Below are positions 35,151-47,965 of a DNA stretch of 64,000 nucleotides, piece after piece. Under the pieces are notes generated by a model. The model saw only the letters and a program-made list of their open reading frames with translations. It was not told the DNA's origin and did not search any database. Source of the stretch: Prostheceraeus crozeri (Eukaryota; Platyhelminthes; Polycladida; Euryleptidae). The translations under genes and the position numbers were made by a program. Each line of letters begins with the position of its first letter. Position 1 is the first letter of the stretch. The stretch covers positions 189,001 to 253,000 of the forward strand of contig CAJQUW010001115.1 in the NCBI GenBank assembly GCA_907163375.1, in the 5' to 3' direction.

Positions 35151-36860
35151 GCATGACATAGACTTGTTTCCCCTGTTGAAATTTGGTGCAGCCGTTGTTG
35201 AGGATGACTACTGTATCTTTCAACACGAGTTTCCCGTTACTCTGCTTAAGTGAAATCATCATCTTCGAGGAATCTCAGATAACGACATAAAATAAACGAA
35301 GATTTGGCCTGCTTTACACGATAATAAATCTGTAATCAACTTTGAAGAAAAGAAAATAAAATACATACAACCTATAGAATAGGCACTGAACTTGCTAGAA
35401 TCTACCTACAGCGTCTCATCTGCAACTACTCCATGAAGTAAATGAAATAGGGAATTAGATTTGCTATTAAGGGAACAATTGATGACTATTCATGAAATAG
35501 TATCTACCTCTCAAGAGGACTGGTCTGCACCCCATCCTATCAAGTCTTAATTCGCAAACAATTATGACATGTTTAATCTGCACACGACGGAAGATGCTGA
35601 TATTTTCCTATTTCACTGCATATAGGAAAGGAGATTATATGAACTAAGAAGATCATTCACATTTCTACCTAACTTAAAATATAAAATAAACTGACCAAGT
35701 AAATATCAAAGTGTAGATCATGTCAGCATTCTTTTTAAAAAAGCTAAAAGATTCTGAAAGATTAACTGCTGAAATCACTAGCGAAATGCGATTATAAGAT
35801 TTGAATTGTACCAAAAAATTAATAGATGAATGAATAAAATAAACAGCACAATAAATTAAAAAAGTAAAAATTCCGAACAAATTTGCGTAAAATAAGTGAG
35901 TAAGCTGCAAAAAAGGAGTGCTGACGAATAATATAATACATACTGAAAATAAATTAAAATTAGTCCTCAAAAGGACTGGTTGTGCGTCCTCTGTGCCAAC
36001 CAGGAAGTCATCAGCAGGAACTAAAGAGGGATTCGTGTTTCGGACCCGAAGTCCGGAACACTCAAAACCCACCTGCGTCAGGGATTATGAATTTGCTAAA
36101 AAAATTGGCAATTTATTTTTGCAGGTTATTCACCCTCTTGTCAACATAGAAGAACTCACTCCTTCGCTACGAATACACTAAATTTAAATTTCAGAGAATC
36201 ATGAGAGCAGCTTTTAGTTTGTTTTAATGTTGCCTTCATTCCTGATGACGCTAGCATACAGCAGCTATTCGAACCTTTCCATATAAGTGCAAAGAAACAG
36301 AGTATCAGTTTCATTCAAGCCATGAATATTTCAAAAGTTAAATATTTCTCTAAACCACGTGAACTAAACAATGTCAGTCATCCAACCTTCACTTCGAGAA
36401 CGTAACAGAACCGATCCAACAATATGAGTATTTTTTTATTGACTCAACTTGTGAAGAGGCCAGCTGTTGGCTCTTATATTTCTCTGAAGAGGTTGAGAAT
36501 GTTTGAGAAAGATCAATGTGTAAGTAAGTGCTGAAATATTGTCACAACGATAAGTATCTCTCAGTTTACGACTGAATTCCAATTATTCTTCATTGAGAAT
36601 CTCTGGATAGATAGAGGTAGATTACCGCTAACCTAGTGATTTCAAGAATTCGAAAAGTGAACGTGAATGTCCGTGACTAATTCATGAGCTATTTTGCTTT
36701 CAGATACATTCACATACATGCTGTTATCAAGAAATCAATTGTAAGGTCGGAAATTGAAGGAAATCTGAATTTCTATCATTCATTTACAGCGGAAGATGAG
36801 CTGTTGGAAAAATGATGTCTTCAGAAACAAAAGGAGAGTTCACAATCAGCAGTATAAATG
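35151..36860. other. Mostly unassigned DNA
   Basis: Around 35960-36080 a GC-richer segment (TGTGCGTCCTCTGTGCCAAC, TTCGGACCCGAAGTCCGG) is open on both strands and looks repeat-derived without a known match. The rest shows nothing. Confidence 0.3.
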
Positions 36861-37950
36861 ATATAATAATAATAATAATAATAATAAATCTTTATTTCAA
36901 ATACAAAGAGCGGTATTTGACAGAGTCACTCGACAAATGGCTAATTCATGAAAAATTAGAAAATCTCACAAATGATTGGCTGTACATTTTCGACGTAGAG
37001 GAAGAAGGGTTCTGGATTGTCTTGTATTGAGCGATGGACGGATTTCAAAAAATTCACTGAGAGGATGAGCAACGACGTTCCTAGATATTTTCTTGATCAA
37101 ATTAACACATACCTTGTCAAGTCTATTCTTTAGAGGTTCAACATTATCAACATTTGCCCATTTAGCGGCAAGGCGATCAATTCTTTCAAATTTGGAGAAA
37201 TACTTAACAGAAATGTCACACATAAAAGGCCAACAAAAATTTAGATGACATAAAACAAAACCGCTGTAGGCTTGCCAGATAACATTATTGGCATTACAGT
37301 TAGCCTTAAGACGTTTGACGTATGACAGACTCCTACATATTTTTTTATAAAGATGGCAAAACTGGACATTCCATTTAAGGTCATCGGAAAAATAGACTCC
37401 AAGAATCTTAACAGCTCTGACTTCTTCAATAATGTTCCCATTAATGGTGATAGGAGAGTCAGTCAGAGTACCAGAGCGGTGAACAGACATCACTTTGGTC
37501 TTTTCAACATTGATGACAAGCTTTTTACGCGCAGACCAGTCAGAAAAAGAGTTGACTACAGATTGGAAGTTACTCGAAGAGTTCTTGTTGAGGAAATGAA
37601 CAAGAGTGATATCATCTGCATACGCTATCAGCTTCGTATCGTCATAGGAAGGAAGATCATTGATTAGAAGAATAAACAGAATAGGGCCGAGAACGGATCC
37701 TTGAGGGACACCACTACTAACACTCGTCCACTTAGTAAAAGCACCATCACAGACAACTCTTTGATACCGGCTGGAGAGGAAGCTTTGAACAAAACTGACA
37801 GAATGAGGATTACAATGAAGGTGATCTTTCAAGGTCAATATAAGTCTATATTCATGACTAATAATTCCAGAAAATTCTTTGTCAGAGGTGTTATGATTGC
37901 CAGTTGCCACTACCATCGGCTGCGCAAAAGAGTCTCACAATGTCCGTGCA
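36861..37950 (-). mobile_element. 5'-truncated CR1/L2-like LINE with an (ATT)n-type tail
   Basis: The minus-strand frame 36966-37916 (316 codons) begins within the reverse transcriptase. SSGVPQGSVLGP lies near residues 67-78, the catalytic YADD at 99-102 and KILGVYFSDDLKWN further on, followed by the usual C-terminal helices. The N-terminal half of the RT and the endonuclease are missing. The 3' end is an (ATT/TTA)n stretch at 36861-36888, as in the LINE at 48208-48749. The retained part is one open frame, so this is a fairly young truncated copy. Confidence 0.85.
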
Positions 37951-38728
37951 AGACATTCATAATCTAGGCCTAACTTCACCCGGCCATACTTTATGATACA
38001 TACATGTTATCGATTAATGCAATTTAATTAACATATTGTTTAACATATTCAAGAATTTATAGTTATGCATCTCATTTACTTCAAACCCTAAACTTCCATA
38101 TTCGACAGCTCATTGTATTGACAAAAACATGCAAATTTGCAAAAATACACATGCATATAGCTGCGAATAATACACTCAGGACAGCAATTTTCCTGATTCC
38201 TACCGACTGTCGAGTTTTCATCCGAAGAAATTTGTAAAGGAATATTTTTGTATCAGCATGGTAAAGGAGGCCCCAAGATACTGAAGTTTCCAACAGAGAT
38301 TGGATGCATTTTTGCTGTGGCTCTCGTACAAGCCGGTCGACCTACTACTTTATGACTTCAGTTTTAATTTTTTCATCTGACCCAGTTTTAATGTTAATGC
38401 CAAACTTCATCTGGCCCACTAGAAGGTCACATTTATAACACATATTAAAACCTAATTTTTTTTGAAATCCTGAGCTTTGCCACCGTTTACAAGCATTTCG
38501 TAGCAAACTTGCATCAAAGACCGACGAATTCAATATGAATGCATAAATATTGAATAAATCCATTTCGCTGACTGAAAAGTTGCGAAATGGAAGATTTAAG
38601 TAGTCATGTTTGTGTATTTTCCTTATAATTTGAACTCCTTAGGTATCTGCACGTCGCCCTTCGATAAATCACATTTGAAGTTACGTAGAACTGAAAAACA
38701 TCATTCCCCAGATGCATTGGAACAAGTG
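37951..38728. other. No recognised features
   Basis: AT-rich sequence with no gene or element signals. Confidence 0.35.
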
Positions 38729-38906
38729 TTCTCCGTGGCACAGCGCTTAAATGCTTGGCCTAGCGATCTTTCGGTCCAGAGGTCGAGCCCCGAAAGTGTC
38801 ACTGGAAGTCGGCAGGAAGGGTATCCCGGCTAACAGATCCCAATGCTCCAGATCGAAGTCTGACCTTCCAAGCACCCAGTATGGGGATGAGTGACATTGC
38901 ACCATA
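38729..38906 (+). mobile_element. tRNA-derived SINE-1, copy B
   Basis: TCCGTGGCACAGCGCTTAAA (A box region) and AGGTCGAGCCCCGAAAG (B box region) match the other SINE-1 copies. The tail has GGGGATGAGTGACATTGCAC. Confidence 0.8.
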
Positions 38907-39199
38907 AAAAGGAATGATCACTTTTGAATGAAAATCTTCAATATTCCCTCTGCGCATATTTTCGTTTTATTCAAAGCATAGGTCAATCTTATCGATCTCT
39001 TTTTGTTTCTCATAAGTGATGGCAATAATTGAAGAGACTGAAGAAAGACTGTCGAAATTAGCGATTTCAAATTTTGAAATTCCATTTTTATTACGAGGAT
39101 GAATGAGCAGCACCATCAGAAAGTTGTAACATGTATTTCATGTCAATCGGAGCAATAATTTAGAAGTTAGGGAGGGGCCTAATGCCGAATGTAGATGTA

Positions 39200-39470
39200 C
39201 GTCAGAACCCGACATGAAGAGGTTAATCAACTGAACTGGCTTCCGATAAATGAACGTTTAGCACTCAAGATCGGATGCAACAAAGAGCATTGTAGAGCTT
39301 TTGCCTGTTTCAATTTCCCTCCTATTCTCCTCGATCATCTGAAGGTGCTCCTCATCAAAACGGTGTATCTCGGGAGGTCGTGCATTTTTCTCCTATGGCC
39401 CTTCTATATGGAACTGCATTCTCTAAGAGAAGCTGGAGCAGTTAATTGACTTCCAAGCGATGTCTAAAGA
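39200..39470 (+). mobile_element. LINE relic: CR1-like C-terminus
   Basis: QLNWLPINERLALKI matches the LxWLPVxERxxLKI motif that precedes the terminal block of CR1/L2-like ORF2. The following part is frameshifted. Short and degraded. Confidence 0.5.
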
Positions 39471-40216
39471 AATTGATGTTGGCTAATATTTTTTCTTCAA
39501 TTTTATGATAACTTCATGTAACTTGCGATTTCAAAGAATGTTTGCTGGAGTCAGCCTTTTGGCTAGAGTGCTATGAAATTTCGTCCAAATAAAAACAATG
39601 ACAGCTACATACTTCTCATTTTAATGCGCGTGCCTCCGCCTTTTCTTTATTTCCCCCCCCCATGAAAAAGTTGATTGCCTGGACACATATTGGCATCCAA
39701 TCTAGAATCTGCTCACTAGCTCAACAGATAAAAACATCAATGTCAGCCATTATGAGATTAAAAGACATCCATAACGATATTTCATTTGCCATAAAATTGA
39801 CGTAGATAAACTGACCATTGATACAATGAAGCACATCCAGTCTATTTATTCACCTGATACTGAAATCACGATGTTTTTCCTGTCTACAGAGCATAAAACT
39901 CATTTCCATGCAAAAATGAAGACAGAATTGATAGATTCCTATCGTGTGCGATGTGCGTCGATATCAAATCATAATGAAAGGGATAAATCGGTTCGCGACA
40001 TGCATATTGCGCATGTGACAGCTTAATTTTATGTTTCAAAAAGAAATTATTGTCTTTCCATGCACCGTCGCACAAGTCTCTTTATATTTCATTGTTACTC
40101 GAGAACACAAATAGAAAAGCATAATCTGCTCGATGATGAATTTTACATCTACGATGCTGCAGAAATCTGCACGAGAAATGCCTAACATCTACGAAAGCAT
40201 TAAACGTCTGGACATC
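39471..40216. other. No recognised features
   Basis: Unassigned. Contains the second copy (39978-39998) of a 21-bp word also found at 772-792. Confidence 0.35.
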
Positions 40217-40383
40217 CAGCGGTTATCAAAATTAATTGCAATTAATTACAACATGAGGCAATTAATTGAATACAATTTTTCGACGGCACCAATCAATTAA
40301 TTGCAATTTTTGATAGCAGCCATCAATTAGATGTATTTTTTGATAGCAGCGATCATTTAATTGCAATTTTTTGATAACCCCTG
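40217..40383. mobile_element. 167-bp MITE with AATTAATTGCAATT motifs
   Basis: Ends CAGCGGTTATCAAAA and, reversed, CAGGGGTTATCAAAA are flanked by TGGACATC and AGTACATC (six of eight bases equal). Motifs AATTAATTGCAA and GATAGCAGC repeat inside. It is related to the fragments at 28684-28809 and 30075-30190. Confidence 0.7.
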
Positions 40384-41391
40384 AGTACATCTTGTCAAAA
40401 TTTGTGATTAGTCTTGAGGGTGTCAAACCTATTCACCTATCTTAAGATGTGAATGCGTGATGCTTGAGAATATAGCATCAGTGAGATTTTGTCTGCGAGG
40501 CATGTTGCTGATTTGGCAGACTTGCCGCATTCCGATTCACCAATATGCAGATCATCATGCGGTCCCACAATTATCAGTAGCACTCCAAACTTAGTAGTAA
40601 AACCCCATAAAATATTGTTTAAAATTTGCGATTTCTGTTCAACATTGCTAAAACAATATCTCAGTCATGAATATTTCGAGAGGACATAAGTAAAAAGAGT
40701 TTTCTTGGCAAATAAAGCCATTGAAGTACCTCATTTGAAACCTTATTTGAAGTAATAGAGAAATACATGAAATAGAGAAAAGTGTTTCAATGCTACAACG
40801 AGGACAGTTGGGTAACTTTTTACGGACTTTTGATTTTATTAGCTACTGTGACCGCCTAAGCAGTATCTGATTTGATAGTTCAATTTAATCACACCTAACT
40901 GCTATATTTTTTATCAGATTATATTTGGCTATCATTTCCTGAAAATACATGTTTACGCTTATTTATGCATAATTACATCTCTAGTTTTTGTAATTAAAAA
41001 CATCAATGCTTTCCAATAATGTGTGTATTTCATTCATGCGTACCGGTGTTAGCAGAAAAATTGGCAAAAAACAAGTCTTGAAATAGTCCGTCAGCTTACA
41101 CTGGACGGTTTTCTTAGTACCCTTTCAGACATTCTCCAGAGAGAGTCAATGTAATCACTATTCACCGCTGATGATATGTCAGGCGCTAATTGCTAAAAAC
41201 AGTCAACCTGTCGTTCGATGTGACACCGAGCCTCGCCGATCGGACAGATCACAGATGATGGACTGAATCATATAATGAAAATGACTGATCATATACTGAA
41301 TCATATAATCATACTCTATCGCCATCATCATCCGGTGGCTTCCCGTCAAGATTATCGAATCAGAATCCGTATAAAACAGGACTATTGGTTC
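40384..41391. other. No recognised features
   Basis: AT-rich; a local CATATAATGAAAATGACTG-type duplication lies near 41265-41315. Confidence 0.35.
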
Positions 41392-41908
41392 CACAGAATT
41401 AGACAGGTCGTCTCTTCTTCCGTTTGACTAGAAGGGAGGCATTGGAACATGTAACGTTATTGAAATGGCACTATCTCCTGACATAATATCATAGCAATCG
41501 AACAATGAGCAGCCAGTTCAACATCAAACACGGCAAATTGTGCAAAGTTTCAGTGACTGCTATCAACCGGATCACACAGCAGAGACACAGACGATGTCAA
41601 GTTCTACAGAGAAGTTTGTGAACGTTTTTTCATGCGCCTGCTGCTTTTTTTAATAATGATCGGAAGAGCCAACATTATCGAGAAAACTCTTGCGCAATGG
41701 TGAATTCTTCGAATCTGAAGTAGTCGTGGCGATCGGAGCATTTTGAAGGAATTCAGAGCAATCCGCAAGCGACGCACGATTTTTTTCCTATCTCTGCAAG
41801 GTTTTAAAAATTTCTTTTTGCCCACTTATTAAGTTCCTGCATGTGCCATCTGCTTGAATCAGTTTGCACTTCTAGCAAAGTGATGCGGTTAGACAATCTA
41901 ATTCTGTG
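41392..41908 (+). mobile_element. hAT-like MITE, family CACAGAATTAGA, complete copy 3
   Basis: The ends CACAGAATTAGA and TCTAATTCTGTG form a perfect 12-bp inverted repeat (after that AAT replaces CAG). They are flanked on both sides by the identical 8-bp duplication ATTGGTTC (41384-41391 and 41909-41916), the hallmark of hAT transposition. The 517-bp body has no transposase. This copy defines the family borders for the copies at 1-368 and 31121-31651. Confidence 0.9.
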
Positions 41909-42360
41909 ATTGGTTCACTATTATTAGCGCTGCAGAATTCCGCTAACATTGTTTCTTAGTCTAGATGGCGAGGTTACTGGATTAACGAATCTTCATTGTA
42001 TTTAGAACATTCTAACTGATTCAAACCGAAACTATTGCCAAAGCTGTCCTAAACGAGAAACTTTTCAACAGTATCAAAATCTACCATTCCGAGGAAATTG
42101 TACTGCAGTCTGATTAACGGACAGTAGAAACAAAAATAGAGGTACATGCCGCCAACAATAGTTTGATTATCAATTGGTTGATGTGATTGCAATCTGCTTG
42201 AATTCATGACATGACTCACGAGAAATCGCATCATATCTAATCATGATAGCTAATTGTGTGGTTATATGTCTAGAAACCAAGAATCAATTTCTCACAATCT
42301 CAATTTTTTGTGAACATTATATCTCAGCGAAGCATCACGCTCAATATTTCTCTTGTATAC
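41909..42360. other. No recognised features
   Basis: Unassigned AT-rich DNA after the target duplication of the MITE. Confidence 0.35.
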
Positions 42361-42450
42361 AGGTGGTCCGCTGGTAGAGTGGTTTGCCACATGGTTTGCG
42401 ATCAGGAGGTATGGGTTCGAATACAATCCTCATGCTATAGTCATTGCCTA
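42361..42450 (+). mobile_element. tRNA-like SINE head (SINE-4)
   Basis: TGGTCCGCTGGTAGAGTGG (A box region) and GGGTTCGAATAC (B box) lie about 40 bp apart. No acceptor stem forms, so a SINE head is more likely than a tRNA gene. Single copy in the window. Confidence 0.55.
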
Positions 42451-42570
42451 AGATTGAGATCGAGATTTTAATCCAAAACCGAACTGCTACCCTCAAGACA
42501 AAGTGAAATCACAATCACTAGTCAAATGTCCTGATGAGACTTAAACTCTTGTTATATAGAGCGCTGCACG

Positions 42571-42709
42571 GGGTCTCCGTGGCACAGTGGTTAAGTGCTA
42601 GGCCTAGCGATCTTTCGGTCCAGAGGTCGAGCCCCGAGAGTGTCAATGGAAGTCGTCAGGAAGAGCATCCGGACTAAAAGATCACAACGCTCCAGTAAGA
42701 AGTCTGACC
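42571..42709 (+). mobile_element. tRNA-derived SINE-1, copy C
   Basis: GGTCTCCGTGGCACAGTGGT starts this copy, and AGGTCGAGCCCCGAGAG holds the B box. It breaks off after GAAGTCTGACC, so its 3' tail is missing. Confidence 0.85.
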
Positions 42710-44120
42710 AAAACAGCTGTAATGATACTGACGCAATTCAATAGAAAACAAATCCAAAGTTTATGATTCCTTTATGATCAGATCACAACATTGATGGGCA
42801 AGTACAAAATTTGAAGTAAATGTCAAAAGTTACACCATAGCACTAAGGAAGATATCTTGAGCATATAGCATGATACAAGACAAGTGAGTGTTGAGATATC
42901 AAACCATCGAGAACATAGTTATCACAACATATAGGAAAACAGTTTTCATAACAACAGTCAAAGCCCCGTAATATGTCGAAGTTTCCAGTGCTTGCATCAT
43001 GACCCAGCCAAAACGCACCTTATGAAAGAAAAAGCCTAAAAATATGTGATAAATTCGTTTAGCTTTCATTCACCTGAGTAGTAAACGATCGAGAAGACTT
43101 CATAATTCCCACGAAATTACCTGACGCATACATCGACGTGACATCGGACGCTGATTATTTCGCTATCGAGAAGTGAAGAAACCTAATCATCCGTTCTTAT
43201 TGAGTCTTATCCCACCTGATACAACTTCTCCAAATTCACTTTATTTGCGAGATTTCCATCTGTTGCCTACTCACTATCAGATGAAGGTTTATTTCGATAC
43301 TGACAGTCTAATTTTATACAACTTCAAACTTTTCAAGCTCAAACTTTTAATGCTACGTCTTCGAAACGGGAAGAATGAATATTAAAATATTTATCTTTCT
43401 CAAACATTATCACGATACATATAGATTTAACTCGCAAAATACAGACTAAAAACATCAAGACTTTCATTGGACTCCATGTAGTATTATTAACTGACGATAA
43501 CAAATTCAAGTGAAGAAATAGTATCTTCCATGAGTAGTATTAGGTATAGTGTGTATTCGATTGCTTTCGGTGTAGTAGAGTGTCATTGTAGTTCTATTGT
43601 TTACCTCCATTATCCACATTCCACTTGTCCACCATGTGTAGTCCCAGATATAGTGTAGCATTAGTTCACGTGTAATCGATGTAGAAGTATAATTGTAGTT
43701 CTATGTTCCACCTCCACTTTTTAATTTTTCATTCATCGGTTTCCTGTTGTTTTATAATATCCATTTTTAATTTCATAACCTATGGTCACCATTGTCCTAT
43801 TCTATTTCCACTACCAGCATCTGTAACTTTTAATGTAATACGTTCTAATGCGGATTTTTTCTTGATTTTAAGAGTAATGAACGCGTTAGACCTACCACCA
43901 ATACTAGAAACGTGGGACTATGATTCGCAACATGAACTTTTGAAAACTTGTTATTCCTTTTTTCGAACCACATTGAATGCTCTGAGTAAATCTTATCACG
44001 ACTGCCGTCAGTTAGTAAGAATCCCTTGCGTTGGCTACCGATTTTGAGGATAATATTCCTCAATTCATATACGAATTATGAAAAATGGCGACATGAAGTC
44101 TTCCTGTTGTTTTACTTAAT
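42710..44120. other. No recognised features
   Basis: Frames on either strand lack splice sites or family motifs. Two near repeats of GTGTAGTAGAGTG/GATGTAGAAGTATAATTGTAG with ATTGTAGTTCTAT lie at 43570-43705. Confidence 0.35.
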
Positions 44121-45946
44121 CAGAGCTGGAAAAGTCGGAATTGGAATTGGAATTGACGATATTTAAATCTACTGGAATTGGAATTGGAATTGACCTTGAT
44201 AAACCTCAATTCCACTTTTTCGATAGACCTGTGATAAATCTATTTGTACAAAAATTGAAATCACAGTACTCGGCCGTTGTGTTAACTGCACGCAGAGATA
44301 AGAGAGAGATAGATCGACAGAGGTAGCTTTATTCTATTGTTGAATAAAGGGTGCTAATTGTGACTTCTATGGGCCTACAGCCCCCGGACAATGTTATTTC
44401 AGCGATTAAGCAGACAATGAAAAGACAATCATCTTTGTTCAATCTGTTATTTAGTCATTTATCAAGCAAGATAATTAATCAAAATAAAGATATTGTTGAA
44501 TTTAGTTCTTGATAAGATAAGCACAAAAATTGGAGATTTACTTAATTGTTGTACACACGAATAACTACTGGTCTGGAAAGAGAAAAATTAACGTTGCATT
44601 AAAAGACAGCAACCTTGTCAGTTCGAATCAGAATATAGACAGTGTCAACAAATTATTCTACTAATTCATGATTCAATTAAAATGGCAATTACATGAACTA
44701 TTATTCAACTTCCAATCACAACAATTAGCAATATTAATTTTAAAGACTATAGTTATATAGATACGATACCCAACGATAAAAGAAAAACTTTGCACTTACA
44801 GTTTACTTCTTAATGTTGAATTCACTTCAATTAGATCGGACTCACTTGTACCAAAATAATATCATAAATATTAGTGTCGCTTATACCGTCAATCTTCAAT
44901 CGCGCTCGCTGATGTGTTGCCGCATACGCTGCTGTGTTGTTGTTCGCTGGCAGGCAGTTCTTGTTGTTACTTCTGTAGTTATGTTACACCGCGAGAGCTC
45001 GAAGATCTTCTAACAGCTACTGAAAATGTCGTATGTGTTGTTGTTGTGTCAATTTCTCATCGTTTCTAATTTATACACATTTTTGAGACTTGACGATAAA
45101 ACCACTTTCTTTTGAAAATTGAAAGAGTTTCCTTTAATCTCTGCTCGTTAGCTTTCGACCCGACCACATTTCGTTCTTATCACGGAATTTTTAATCTCCT
45201 TTTTTAACATGGACCAATAATCAGATTTCATGATATCATTTTTATCGTCGTTTTTTCTTTCATCAAAAATCACGTCATTCGCACACTGAATTTCTTTCTT
45301 CTGTCAGTTTATTAATAGATTTATTCGCATCTCATATCTCTCTCTCTCTCTCTCAGCGTTTGATTCTTTGCTGACCGTTAACTTTCTTTTCTTTTTTCAC
45401 GAGATATTGAATATCTCGTTTACGAAACGAAAATGGCGTTGGCTGACCGGCTACATATATACATGTACACAAGAAATATGATGTATAAACATGAAAACGC
45501 AAATAGGAGCGACGCAGGGAACGGCACACAGGAACAACGAGGATAGGATAAGGGCACATGGGTTAGATTGAAACGAACAAACGTTAGATACATTAACATA
45601 AGACACTATACGCGACATACAATTATCGGAATTAAATCTTATTATAGAATTGGAATTGGAATTGATAGTTGATGGATTTCGTCGGGAGGTTCATAATACG
45701 AGAAAAACAATAATTTGTCGCTAGTCTCTCCCCAATACTTTTTCCAATATGCGAGTGTTTTGAATAAGAAGGCAGATGTTAGTACAAGGCCTAACGGAAT
45801 AAGAAGGCAGACTAGCAACAAATTATTGTTTTTCTCAATTGGAATTGAATTAAACTGTTTCGACTGGAATTGGAATTGGATTTGGAATTGAAATTTCTGC
45901 TCTGGAATTGGAATTAAAAAATTTCAGTGTAATTTTTCCAGCTCTG
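44121..45946. mobile_element. Non-autonomous hAT element C (GGAATT-rich ends)
   Basis: Terminal repeats CAGAGCTGGAAAA on both ends are flanked by the identical 8-bp duplication TACTTAAT (44113-44120 and 45947-45954). Clusters of GGAATTGGAATTG stand at 44140-44215, 45650-45665 and 45838-45915. An inner palindrome (GAGAAAAACAATAATTTG at 45700 and its reverse at 45820) and a (TC)n run at 45335-45354 lie inside. No transposase is found in 1826 bp. Confidence 0.9.
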
Positions 45947-45954
45947 TACTTAAT

Positions 45955-46596
45955 TAATACATACCGACAGAATATTATGTCTGAGGGCACTGCTTGAATT
46001 GCCTATAAAATTCGTCATCTGATAAAAAAGAAATAGATCGAAACTAATCAATTAATCTCAGTTTTATCCAGACTTCAAACACAAGAAATTCTGCTGATAT
46101 ATCTTATCCCAACCTGACACAAAAGATTAAATTACTGGGCTAACAATTAAAATCACTTAAATGCAATGTTCACAGTGACAAAAGTACCGCACAAGAGTAA
46201 ATCTGTATATCAGCAGATTCACTCGACAACCTCACGATATACTCAAGCATAAGAAGCTGTTATGAAATGTTGAATAATATATTTTTCAATCTGAAGAATT
46301 TTAATCCTACAACGTTCAACCTTCGACAGACAGTAAATGTGTCAGCGCCTATTTGCTCCTTGTGAGATTGTTACTACTAAATCTGAAATGACTGATGGCA
46401 AAATCGTTAAACCGTTGAACGCATTTGTTACAACTAAATTGCTTCAGTGAAAGATTTTCATCACATTGAAGTCAAGTAAATTCCATCTAGTACCTCTCTG
46501 TACACAGAACAGTGTTTGAATCAGTATCCATCCAGCAAGGCCGTTACAGACCACCAAGTTGTAAGTAGAGAAACCTTCATATGCCAAGGTTAGAGT
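45955..46596. other. Unassigned DNA with one possible plus-strand exon
   Basis: 46507-46560 is open between an acceptor (CCTCTCTGTACACAG) and a donor (gtaagtag) on the plus strand. With no neighbouring exon to test its phase, this remains a guess. Confidence 0.25.
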
Positions 46597-46795
46597 AAAT
46601 AATATGCGACAGCGGTCGGACCCCTCCACGCGTATGGACTCGAAACCGAACGTAGTTGGCTGCTAAACCAACTGAGCTATTTCGCATCGCAACATTTTGC
46701 GTTTTTCCTGAAGTAGGTTTGACCCCAGGCCTCCGGGGCGCAAAGCGAACATTGTACCACAAAGCCACTGCGTCCGTTTATCTGCTCTAAATATT
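46597..46795 (-). mobile_element. Two tRNA-like modules in tandem, probably a composite SINE
   Basis: Read on the minus strand, the first module has GCAGTGGCTTTGTGGTACAA and GGGGTCAAACC; the second, about 60 bp later, has TAGCTCAGTTGGTTTAGC and GGTTTCGAGTCC. Both have the A and B box order of pol III promoters. Neither folds into a complete tRNA. Confidence 0.6.
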
Positions 46796-47965
46796 GTACA
46801 ATGCTTTGATGCATAAATACGTGTCATTGTTGGATGCGTTGGATCAAAAGAAGTAACGGCTGGGTTGAGGTAATCAATCAAGCTCAATATTTTGATTGGA
46901 AATTGAATGAGGCGAGAATTACTTAGAGACCATATCTCCTCTTTATGACTAGGCGTAATATGTGAACCAAAAAGGTCGCGCAAGACTACAGCATAAAACT
47001 TTCATCCACCTCTTCTGGCCGAGCTTAAATCGGAAGAATTATAATATCTCAAACTCTTTCGTTTAACTTAGCTAGTGGCAAATATGAGGATTTATGAATC
47101 GAAGAAGTTGATCGATTATTGATGTCCAAAATAAAAAAAACATTCAACATCGATGCAAACATTATTTTCATAAGGTCATGACGTTGAAGCAAACAATGAA
47201 AAAATCTACTAAAATTAAGTTAGTTCAAGCCAATTTCAAACCACTCTTTTGAATAGTTGATTTGCTTCTTATGTAGCAAATATTCATCCTCGATTCATAT
47301 TTTGACAACCGGCTCCCAAAGGCAACAGGGTGATAAATATTGATAATGATAAAACGATATTGCCTTTCAAAACCGTGACAAGGAATCCAGCACTTTTATT
47401 GTCTAAAAACACAAGGTTGGTTAATTTTAGAATATTTATAGCTGAGACCAAACAAAACAGGAAAGGACGGCATATATTTTGATCCTTCAAATATTTCAGG
47501 AATCCAAAAAATTGAGAAATGAACACAAAGAAGGTCAACATGAGTATAGTATGACTAGAACCAACAAGAAAGACAGCATATTTTGGCTTTATCTCATTTC
47601 CTTTCAAAAATTATTAAACCCCATGAATAGAAACATGTTTGCTCGGATGTTTCCTAATTACATAGCCAAATTCACCTTCCAGCTATTGATATCGAGACAA
47701 AAATGAAAAGAATCATGCGGTTTTATTGTTTCACATACAAAGCCTCACTGATTGAAGGCAGAGCATCCGGTAAACTGAGCTCATTAGTTGCTACATAGCT
47801 AATGTAGAGATCTTGTTTGATGGAATTCGAGAAATGAAATGAATTTACATACTCAGACATTTAAAGGAAAAATAAGATCGATATCCGTAATGTCGAATTC
47901 TCAAGGCGCCTCAGAAATGAGCATGGCAGTTCATAGATATTCAACGATGCCAGTAGACTTCCAAC
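46796..47965. other. Unassigned DNA
   Basis: A minus-strand frame of 107 codons at 47284-47607 is hydrophobic with about three membrane-length stretches, but composition alone can give this in AT-rich DNA. No other signal. Confidence 0.3.

Noticed and set aside
36812-37030. Plus-strand frame over the (ATT)n repeat
   Set aside because: It is the antisense shadow of the LINE tail and its microsatellite.
47284-47607. 107-codon minus frame that looks like a multi-pass membrane protein
   Set aside because: AT-rich DNA read in this frame gives Phe/Leu/Ile-rich peptides by composition; no other support.
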